Assembly: GCA_022478985.1 (NCBI GenBank)
Contig: JAKSZP010015897.1
Location: 62,001 to 126,000, forward strand
Source: Massospora cicadina
Lineage: Eukaryota > Entomophthoromycota > Entomophthoromycetes > Entomophthorales > Entomophthoraceae
Direction of reading: 5' to 3'
Length of the DNA stretch: 64,000 nt
This document shows, piece by piece, positions 55,503-64,000 of this stretch (its first letter is position 1; each line of letters opens with the position of its first letter). The position numbers were made by a program, and so were the translations under genes. The notes beneath the pieces were generated by a model that did not search any database, had not been told where the DNA came from, and was given only the letters and a program-made list of their open reading frames with translations.

Positions 55503-55924
55503 TTAATTAAGAGCATCATCCGAGCGCACAATCCCTAAACTCCCTGTACCATCTAACTCTTTGGCATTACTACGGTTTATAGATACAATTGTAATGATAA
55601 AACTCAAAGTATTATAGCTATTATCATCTGATTAAAAATTATTCGATTGACCCTCTAAAAATTACTCGAACTTGGCCAACATTAGTACGTTGATTGAACT
55701 GTTGAAGTTTACTAAGTAAAGATTAACATTTTTTGTTAGGTGTCCTGTAAATACATTCAATAAATGGTTTGATTTGTCTTTGTAAAAATTTGGGCATTAG
55801 ATCGGTGAATCCCCCTTTCAGGTTGGGACCACCTGGTGCAAAAAAAGTTGGCCATTGAAGCAAACCAATTAAATAATTAGTAGTTGGGGTAAAAATTCTT
55901 TTTATTGTATAGTTTCAGAAATTT
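55503..55924 (-). CDS. Unidentified host gene, 3' exons
   Basis: Three stretches on the minus strand join in frame through short introns: exon 55924(open)-55755, intron 55754-55712 (43 bp, GT...TTAG), exon 55711-55666, intron 55665-55618 (48 bp, GT...ATAG), exon 55617-55503 ending TAA. The joined protein includes LIGLLQWPTFFAPGGPNLKG, KFLQRQIKPF, NVLMLAKF, SFIITIVSINRS and ends ELDGTGSLGIVRSDDALN. I cannot name it. It sits about 540 bp downstream of Spc25 on the same strand and has similarly short introns and a higher CpG content than the repeats. The upstream exons are not resolved. Confidence 0.5.
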
Positions 55925-56466
55925 ATGCGAAGTATCAAAAAATCAGTATTCACCAGTGAACATCGCAAACAGTACGTACACAAAGCCATATTTAAAAATC
56001 AGACCAAGAATTTAGTATATAAATTTATTAAGAGTTTTCTAGAGGAGAAAGTTCCTTGAAAAAATCTACAGCTACTGTTTACATGCAATGGCAACGAAAC
56101 CTTTCTCAAGTTTTTATAAATTTATTTCTAAAGGTAATAACCTTGCCAAAAACCAAATATAATTATAAACCAAGATCATTTAATCTTAATCACGGCTAAC
56201 AACTTGCTCGTTAAGTTGCTATCTCAACTAAAACTAAGGAACTAAATTAGAAGTAAAGTAAAAATAATCAAAGCAGGGAGCGTAGGCTTTCATATAATAC
56301 GCACATCAATAATTGGTACTTTTTAATGTAAGCCCTATTTATAACCCGTTTTTAAATTATAACGAATTTTAAAAGGGAAGTAATGTGATTCATAATACTA
56401 CACTTTCCGATGACTTTATAGTTCAAAATTACGCTTTAAGAAAAAAAATTACAAAATCACCTTATC

Positions 56467-57547
56467 TTAAAAGCTAGGATGAAAATGCTCTTGAAAGCCT
56501 TCTCTCATAGAAACGATGAACCCCAGTAAGTTTCGCGACTGCTTTAGACGCGCAATGTACTCCTCTTTTTTCGGTATCGATGGATCACAATGGACAACTT
56601 AAAAATATAAATAAAGGTGCGGTAAAAGCACTTACGTTCAAAGGTATTCGAAGAAACATCAAGTGTAAAACTACATACTAGCATAGGATCCTTCTCTGAT
56701 ATAAATTGGAAGTTAAAAGACAGCTGGTTATGCCCCCTTTTCTTGATCGACAAACAAAGTGCCTTTTCTATCGCATAAACTTCAGGAATGTTTTGTGAAG
56801 TTTGTTCTTGAATAATTTTTTCATGTGAGGCCTTAACTTTTGGACGGTTAGGAGTAACTTACGGTTAAACCTTTACCTCGTGACTGCCGATTAAATTCTT
56901 CTTTAAGCCGCCTTTCTTCCTGAACCAAACTCTCATGGATTTCTTTAACATCTTGAAACCGTTTTTCTAAACCTTCAATTTCATTCTGGCACATTCTAAC
57001 AAAATCTCTTTCGAATTCGAGCTCTTTAAAATGAGTTTTATTCCAACAAAAATTTACTTGGTTTAGTATTATCTATTTGATCTTGAATTTTGAAGTGTTG
57101 GTGCCGTAGTTCATTGCTTTTGGCTATTTAGTTAGACAAAGAAAAACCTTGAGTTTACTTAAATATGATTTCAGTGCCGTGGTTTTTTCGTCAGTTGTTT
57201 TTTTAAAGTTGTCAAACATTTCATTGGCTTCAGTTTTAAAGCTTTCAGTGAAAGATAAAATATGACCTTTGATATCGCTGGCGGTTGTGGTGAGTTTCCA
57301 CTTATTCTCAAGGTTGAGGTCTGAATATAATGTCTCGGGGGCCCGAGAAATAGCCGAAGCTGTTGAAAAGAGGGATACGTGGTGTTTGGCTACGCCTGCT
57401 CGAAGGGACATCTGAATTGTACGGGATGGATAATCTGGGTCTATGCCTTGGAGTGAGAAAGTTGTTATGCTCTAGAAGGGATTGTCTCAGCGAAGTCCTC
57501 TCCCTGTGGTTATCAGCATTGAAAATTCTTTGATCCTCAACTACCAT
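56467..57547 (-). CDS. spc25: Kinetochore protein Spc25 (Ndc80 complex), six exons
   Basis: Spliced model on the minus strand: 57547-57545 (ATG), 57471-57159, 57123-57058, 57023-56877, 56836-56636, 56597-56467. Introns are 73, 35, 34, 40 and 38 bp, all GT-AG; the total is 861 nt (286 aa), divisible by three. The middle is a coiled coil (ELEFERDF-like heptads, EGLEKRFQDVKEIHESLVQEE). The C-terminal globular domain reads FNFQFISEKDP, FTLDVSSNTFE, then across the last intron VHCDPSIPKKEEY and LLGFIVSMREGFQ, the hallmark Spc25 ending. Spc25 joins Spc24 and anchors Ndc80 at the kinetochore. The one-codon first exon is uncertain; an internal ATG at 57411 is the alternative. Confidence 0.8.
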
Positions 57548-57954
57548 GGCTAGAGAACGATATGTAAAATCATATAGAATTGAGAATTGTTTTTGCCTTC
57601 ATATGGCGTTAGTGTTATGCTGTATCCTATCAGTCAGGATCGTAATGCATGTTTTTAAGCCGACAGAAATTCGAGGTTAGCTTCGGCTAGAATCCACTAG
57701 ACAGCCAAAATTAGGTGGGCAGATTAAATCGATCTGCGAACTTTATAGCTTGTCTCGTCTATTTTCAGATCTAAACGTCGATCGGACCAATCAATTCGAA
57801 GAATTTTTGACATATGTCATATGGCTAGGAATTTGTTCAAAATCCTAGCAGAAATGAAATCATAGTGTGACAAGTTTAAATTATTATGGATAGCCATCAA
57901 AATTTAGTATAAAATTAGACCAATCAAGCCAACTATATGATTAAAATGAAGTAT
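57548..57954 (+). other. Intergenic sequence upstream of Spc25
   Basis: Contains the presumed Spc25 promoter. No coding frame is evident. CpG is frequent here (about 13 in 260 bp), in contrast to the flanking repeats. Confidence 0.4.
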
Positions 57955-58221
57955 TGTAGATAGTATTACATAACCGCCAAGATTGCAAATCTATCAGGGA
58001 CATTCCCTCCCTGGTTTTACTCTTTTATCCCATTTATTCATTTTGATTTCCCTATGATACACCCAAAACCTTTTCCTTTAACTATTTTTATCAGGTATAA
58101 AAGCCTGCCTCCAATACTCAATAAAGTATCAAAAATCTCTAATACCTTCACTGCCTAGTTATTATTTATCTGAATTTATCCACATCTTCACTACTTGAGA
58201 TATTTCAGGCCAAATATCACA
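57955..58221 (+). repeat. Candidate short LTR (267 bp)
   Basis: Begins TGTAGATAGTATTACA and ends AATATCACA. It contains GGTATAAAAGCC (TATA) and CTCAATAAAG (poly(A) signal) in the right order for an LTR, and a frame starting ATGACTGATAATCTAG follows at 58251. The short length suits a Copia-type element. No partner LTR or primer site was found, so it may be a fragment. Confidence 0.4.
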
Positions 58222-58735
58222 TTGTGTCCACCTGCCTACAGCAACCAATATGACTGATAATCTAGAAATTTAGGGTGTTTCCAGTACCTTAGGTTGTAAT
58301 AGAACTGGGATTCCTGAGCCTTCACAACAAAATGGTAATTCTGCCAGGGATGACACCCCAGAATTAGTAAATAGTCTTCTAACTAACCAAGTTACTGCAA
58401 TCTACTTCATAAGAGCTTATGTCAAGAAGAACCTTAAAAAATTAACTGTAGCCTTATTAAGGAATGATTAGTAAACTACAATGCTTGGGGAGATAATAAT
58501 AGAGTATGCTCTTAGCAATGAATTTGAGAAGTAACCAGCCTTCTCACTAGACAAGCACAAAAATGGCAAAGTGCCAACCTGCCCTCTGACTCCTGAAAAG
58601 AATGACAAGACCATGCTAAGGAGAAGTTCCAAATCTCCTCCCAATTTCATGATAAGTTCTTCCAACTTCACCTGATTTTTTTCAAAGTATCAGCAAAATC
58701 CTCAAAAATTTAAAGAAATCATAAGACTCTAAACC

Positions 58736-59460
58736 AGTGACCTTAGCATAGCTTAATAACATAAGTGAGGGTACAAGCTGTAAAAATAAGGCTGGTTGTC
58801 AGGAGGCCAAACAGGTCAAGATTGCAAGGCAACCCTGACTTAAAATATACCCTGGACTAACAATGGGTACATGCAAGAATACCCAGGTTGGTCCTGGGGA
58901 TGTGCATGATGCTCAGCCCTGCATTACAGCCAGGGCATTAAAATGCACCAGCTATATTATTAAGCCAGATAGTTCAGTATGGTCGCTTGGGGAACAGGGT
59001 TTCAAACCCCATTCTGTCTACAATATTACCAAATATGGATAAATTAAGCTACAAGCAATAACTCAAGTTTGGACCATATTAAGCTACATTACCATGTCAG
59101 ATGGTACTGCGCACTTACTGGTTTGTTTGGGCTTAGCACCACACCAACAGACTGACAACTTCTTATCCATTGTTTAATTATGATTTCTTGAGACCAATTT
59201 TTCCTTGTTGATTGACTAATTTATATAAAAAGCCTGTTTTTTAATTTTGTCTATGTGTATTTATTTAGTCCTGTTTACTGACCTCCAAGAGGTCCAAATT
59301 AACCAAATGCATGCTGTCCTTGATTGGGCCCTTCTGTGCACCATTCTTCTGGGTGGTTTTTTGTTTACCCTTTACTCAGCATAGCATTCCTTAGCAGTGG
59401 GCTAAGCCCACACACAACCTCTACTGGGAACTGGAGCATTACAGACAATCTCTTAACAGA
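58736..59460 (+). repeat. Diverged LTR of the Ty3-1 family
   Basis: Collinear with the Ty3-1 LTR: GGAACAGGGTTTCAAACCCC matches GAACGGGGGTTTGAAACCCG, TTTTTCCTTGTTGATTGAC matches ATTCCTTGTTGGTCAAC, and CTTCTGTGCACC matches CTTGTGCACC. It ends near CAATCTCTTAACA. Boundaries are approximate and no internal region is attached. Confidence 0.5.
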
Positions 59461-60382
59461 CCTATTGATATTATTAGAAAGTCAACCAGCAGCTCCTCAA
59501 CTGGTTCCTTGATACTTGATGGGCATCACCCTTTATTGGGTAAAGCCTCTACTAGTTGTCATGTCCCTAAAATATTAAGTTATGCTGGATGCTGAATCAA
59601 GCTCCCTATTAACTTGGGTTGAGCCAGTTCTAAGAGTTAGAGATTCCTCCTGATAACTTTATTATTTTGAGTAATTAACATGAACAACTATCAGGGGATC
59701 AATCTAATGATAATTTGAGTTTAATGATTACTAGATCCCTAAGATGAGGATTATCAGCCATTAATTTATTTCTAATTTGATATGTATAATTACTATTAAT
59801 ATTAGTTGAACTGAAAATTAATGCTGAGAGTTTTTGTAAGCAAGGCATTCATTTGCTTTATTGCTTAGTAGTTTATTTATTGCATTTCATGAATTCACAC
59901 TGGATCCCAACATTAGCCTTATCACTTCAGCTAGTGTGAGGCTTTCAGATATAAACCTTAGTTTTAACCTATTATAAATAATATAATATAAATTAATTAA
60001 CTACAGCTAATATAATCTAATAATTAATTCTTTCTCTATGAAGGGTTGAGGTTGGTAAACTGATGGGGAACTTTTCCCTCCATTCTCTTGGGCAGGGCAA
60101 TGGACTGAGCATCCTGCATCTGCCTCACTGTTAAAATCTTAAAAGGCACCTAGTGAGCACCCTATTTGGCCAGAATTCTGACAATACTTCTGAAATTAAT
60201 AACTTGATGTGTATTGTTGTCTTAATGACTTGCTTAGACTAGACCATTGCTGCCTGTCAGAACTACATGCAATTTGTGAATTAACAATGCAACAATCATA
60301 GGGATTCCACACCAGTTGACCCTTACCTGTCAACTTGGACGCCTCTAACACAGAGTACATTCCAAAGATACTTGACATCAAT
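59461..60382 (+). other. AT-rich spacer before the solo LTR
   Basis: I see no gene, RNA or mobile-element end here. Confidence 0.4.
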
Positions 60383-60387
60383 CCACC

Positions 60388-60610
60388 TGTAAGTCTAGAG
60401 ACCCAACCTCTTGGGTTAGATCAGGAAAAGGTCCCTTTTAGGAAGAAGAAGGGACCTAATGCCCCTATGGAGCCCTTGGCTCAACTGGGGGACTTGGGTC
60501 ATGTAGTTGATAAGCATTGGGTCACTGGATTGGCACCAAAAAACCCCATCACAGTACCCCATTTGGCTGCTTCTTCTCTGGTTGAAAAGATAAAAGAGGT
60601 ATGTAAATAG
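60388..60610 (+). pseudogene. U3-encoded block of the solo LTR
   Basis: The frame is open from left of the LTR through CKSRDPTSWVRSGKGPFRKK-like sequence to GDLGHVVDKHWVTGLAPKN and LVEKIKEVCK, ending at a TAG at 60608-60610. VIQAR follows and aligns with EIMQARG of Ty3-4. Compared with Ty3-4, many changes are silent (TTG/CTG, GTA/GTG, GTC/GTG). It is the U3 half of the LTR-encoded sequence; its function is unknown. Confidence 0.45.
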
Positions 60611-61234
60611 GTAATACAGGCCAGAAGCCTTCAACAGCATCTTCCCCTTCCAAAGAGCCCCACTCCGCCATCTTTTATGTCCTTGGAAAAGAAGAAAATG
60701 GCTCAAAACTCAGAAAAGGGCTCCCAAGTCAGGAAACCTGGTCCAGGACACGGAATCCAGAATTCTGGGTCCATAAAAGCCAATCTGAGTCAGAAATTCA
60801 CTTTCATGAAATTTTAAAAAATCTTTTAAAAAATTCATCAGAATCGACCCTGGTGGAACCCAATTTGGCCGCCCCTTCAATCTGAGTAAATCCACTTATG
60901 TTTGGATCAGTGAGGGTCCCTCCCTGGTGGATCCAACAATTACGTTACCAGAGCTTTTGCAACCTTTGCATAAGCTGGATGACAAAGCCCCAAACCCAGG
61001 CTGAGTACCCATAGTACGTCAGCTACCACTTCCCAGGAAAAATGTACCCATGGCCCCCTTTCCCACTTTGCATATATAAGGCAACTGCCTCTGTAAGGAG
61101 CAGTTGTCAGTCCATTTTCACCTTTCAGTTTAATAAAACTATTTTCCACAAACCTACTCCATGAGCTCCATCACTTTCTTCACCTTATTTTTACTTACCC
61201 AGCAAAGTACACAGAGATCTGCATCTTAGGGCCA

Positions 61235-62119
61235 ATGGTCATTGAGTGGGCCCTCCAAGCCATCAGTCTGGTGGCCCACCAAATGATGATCGTGATCCAA
61301 GAATTCGCCACAAGCCTACGACGCCAATCTGACACTTTGTAAGAGTTTTCAGATCTGCCAAACTCTTCACAATGACCTGTTTACCATTTGGCACCTGGTA
61401 GACCAGCTTCAGGTCTGCCTCCCACTCCATAGAATAATTGGAGAATTTGACCTAATCCACCTCACCAATCTGCTGGTGGTTGGCACAATTCAGGCGGAGT
61501 GAGGCAATCTCTGCTTATCACAATACTCCATTTGGTGGTAGAGACTTGACATCCACACAACCACGAAGTGGGAACCAGGTGCCAGACCATCTGGGCCACC
61601 CCACCAAGGGCCAATCTGGACCAAATCAATTCAAAAGATTGATCCGCCATGTTGGTGATGCACCCAACCTCTCTACCCAACCCAAAACCTCTCAATGTAC
61701 ACAAGACAAGGCCCAAGGCCTCCCAATGGTCAGAGCAATTTGATTTAATTCAATTTATGAGGCTGATCACCATTTCAAAAATTTTGGAAATTTCTATGAT
61801 TTTCAGAATTTTTACTATGATGAACCAGTCCAAGATGGTTGAAAACGAAGCCAAAGGTCACCAATTGCAAAAACAGGAGGATTGGTCGTCCTCCTTGCCT
61901 CTCCCACCCTTGAGGGATGCCCAAGAAAAACCCACAGTTGCCCCCATTGCAGCCATCTGGTTTGCTTTGGGGGCCTTTGGTATGTTTATTAACTTCTATT
62001 TCCCTCACCAGAGTAGTAGAGGATCCCTTCTACAACTGTGCAGAACTGCTATGCCCTTGGCATTCTGGGCTTTCCACTGGATTGTTAAAAACCAGATTGG
62101 AAGCCCAGTCTTTCTTTAA
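61235..62119 (+). pseudogene. U5-encoded membrane protein of the solo LTR
   Basis: A start MVIEWALQAISLVAHQMM at 61235 aligns with the Ty3-4 start MIAKWVI. After several breaks, the frame 61649-62119 ends in IWFALGAFGMFINFYFPH and LCRTAMPLAFWAFHWIV, the two hydrophobic segments. Codon comparison with Ty3-4 shows GCT/GCC, TTT/TTC, TAT/TAC and TTC/TTT exchanges with the amino acids kept. Confidence 0.5.
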
Positions 62120-62142
62120 TCAACAAATTCCATGGCACCACC

Positions 62143-64000
62143 CTCAGAAATGAACAATTAAATTCATGCACTCATGGAACAGGTCTAGAAGTTGCCTATG
62201 TTAGTCCAAGGTCAATACCACTAAAATTATTTCTAATATCTCAATTGCAACAAGCCATGGTACCATTTCTGTCAGTAATAAGCTCCCTACTCACAGTGCC
62301 AAGAGATGCATACAGATGGCTGATGTATTATTGAGGAAGCCAGCAACCTTTGGCGGCTCTGACATTCTAAAACCTAATAACCTGTCACCCATGATTTGTT
62401 GATCTAACCAACCTCACCATGGAATTACTACCTGACCTATGATTTATATTCCCCTACCATTTCAGAAAGTTATGCACCAAATCCAATACTATGGATGAAA
62501 CCCCTTAAGATAAAAACCATCTGTTGATCTTAACTTTGGATAAATATGCTGCTGAAAAACAGAAAAGTAATGAATCCTAAAGCCAACCCTCAACTTCTAA
62601 TTACCAAAGAAAATTAAGTTCAAAAATCTACTAAATAAGGAAACCCCTAAACCCAATGAATTTTAATGGATACATATTATGAGCCCCCTTTATGAAAAAA
62701 GAATATTATTGACTATACCAAGCAGAATTTAATGCCAACCCCCAAAGTAATACCATCAAAATATTCAAGTGTTAGAATTTTTAACCAAGATGGATTCCTC
62801 AGATAGTTTCAAAAATCAGTGTCTCAAAATAGTTGGGCACAGCTGCTGATTATTTACCTAGATTTGAAGATTTTATTAGTAGTTCCAATTTTTTGCTTCC
62901 TACTCAATTAAATTGAGTAATATAAAGTATTAGGAAAAATCTAAAAGCAATAATTATCTTCATTTAACGGTGATTGAAGCTGAGGATAATAGATGAATAT
63001 ATATAAATTAGTTTATTAAAATAAACGGTGACTTATGCTGAGGATAACCAAATGTTTAAATTTTAGTTTTAAGGAGGGTTTCCATCTGACACCTAAGTAT
63101 TCAAGAGTACTAGTGACTAATGTCATGGATAATTGATTCATGTATAGTTTATGGATTTACTGACAACTTACAATAAGAATATTCATATTTCCAGATTTGG
63201 TGCTGAGGTTTCTGATAAGTGGTCATTTGATGCCATTTTGTCAATGAGGATTCTGAATTATCAGCAATTAAGGCTGAGGGTATTTGATAAAGATTTAGAT
63301 TAATATATATATATGATTAACTAGTAATTGATGCTGAGGATGAAATAAATCAATGTTCATCATTTGATCATAAAAATAAGGGAATGGTTGCCAGCAGAGG
63401 TTGCTGATTATAGGGTTAGTTTTCCAGCAATAAGTGCCTATGATTGTTAATAGGTGGGCGGTGGATTGCCAAGTAAACGCCTAGATAATTACCTGAATTT
63501 CCTCTTATTAAGATCTTTATTTCGCCCAAATTTATTAGTTATAAGTGGACAGAGGTTAGCTTGGCTTGTGGAGGTAGAACTGAAGATCCCCTCGGTGAGG
63601 TGCTTGGTGAGTGCACTTAGGGAATGGTTGGTGATACCAAATCCAATACCTGGAGCTACAAGGAAACCCCACGGGAACTTGTCCAGTTGGCTACCACAAC
63701 GAGAAACTTAAGAAGATTAACCACAAGGGAGATGATATTACAGAGCTGAGAATCGCCCAGGTGGGTGTTTGGCTTGCTGTGTGCCTCCTGGGGGGTCAAT
63801 TAACCCAAGGTAAAGTTGATGGTCTACTGAGCATGGGGAGTTGCAAAACAGACTTGTAGTGAAAGGTACCCTATAAAGGTGAAATACCAAGGGTCAACAG
63901 TTATCATAATTGTTGGGATTCTTACTCAAATGGTCAATTCAGATGTGTTGGCTTATTGCAATTGATCCCAATCTGATCATATAGCTCAAACTTCTGTTAA
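62143..64000 (+). other. AT-rich repeat debris
   Basis: Contains a cluster of GCTGAGG(A/G)TA-type motifs at about 62979, 63037, 63205, 63274 and 63336; the first two lie in 58-bp units starting AACGGTGA. The frame at 63454-63711 has no recognisable motif and I do not call it a gene. Nothing else can be supported. Confidence 0.4.

Larger units (their letters stand above)
60388..62137 (+). repeat. Solo LTR (1,750 bp) of the Ty3-4 superfamily
   Basis: Starts TGTAAGTCTAGAGACCC and ends ATTCCATGGCA, with an exact 5-bp duplication CCACC at 60383-60387 and 62138-62142. It keeps the U3 block GDLGHVVDKHWVTGLAPK (60487-60540), CATATATAAGG with the CAACTGC/GCAGTTG hairpin (61072-61106), AATAAAAC at 61132, and the U5 membrane segments. 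Confidence 0.9.

Noticed and set aside
63454..63711. Hypothetical 85-residue protein
   Set aside because: It has no motif, no supporting context and lies in repeat debris with frames of similar length by chance.
1..64000. A CRISPR array, bacterial operons or phage genes
   Set aside because: No regular spacer-repeat array, ribosome-binding-site operons or phage proteins were seen; the content is eukaryotic retroelements and spliced genes.

Overview
The window looks like a gene-poor, repeat-filled stretch of a fungal nuclear genome. The evidence is: two minus-strand host genes split by very short introns (about 34-73 bp), one of them recognisable as the kinetochore protein Spc25; several Ty3/Gypsy elements with integrase chromodomains (chromoviruses); and three long LINEs with a CCHC gag-like ORF1, an endonuclease-RT ORF2 and a C-terminal zinc knuckle, the layout of fungal Tad-like elements. 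The species cannot be named from the sequence.

Layout. 1-13.04 kb is a chromovirus (Ty3-1). It is interrupted by a complete 6.35-kb Ty3 element (Ty3-2, 2299-8646, with a dUTPase-like domain between protease and RT) and by a 1.2-kb solo LTR (8943-10147). 13.3-15.2 kb is a short LTR unit without coding domains (N-1). 15.3-25.2 kb is a decayed chromovirus (Ty3-3), split by a full-length minus-strand LINE (L-1, 16953-22228) with an exact 17-bp target-site duplication. 25.2-33.1 kb is a minus-strand chromovirus (Ty3-4) with unusually long 1.6-kb LTRs. 33.6-38.9 kb is a second LINE of the L-1 family (L-2). 39.1-40.5 kb is a solo LTR of the Ty3-4 superfamily. 42.3-50.5 kb is a very different 8.2-kb LINE (L-3), whose ORF1 carries a tryptophan-rich 13-residue repeat and which is bounded by an exact 18-bp duplication. 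50.7-52.0 and 60.4-62.1 kb are two more relatives of the Ty3-4 LTR. 55.5-57.55 kb is the only host gene island. The remaining 52-64 kb is AT-rich, CpG-poor repeat debris.

The most unusual signal is in the Ty3-4-type LTRs. Five diverged copies keep two protein-like blocks inside the LTR itself. One is a soluble block in U3, which in Ty3-4 is open in frame across the polypurine tract. The other is a small two-membrane-segment protein in U5, downstream of the TATA box, a conserved hairpin and the AATAAA. Differences between copies fall largely at silent positions, which suggests both were translated. All the elements look decayed (frameshifts, stops, lost catalytic residues), so this window is a record of repeated nested insertion rather than a set of active elements.
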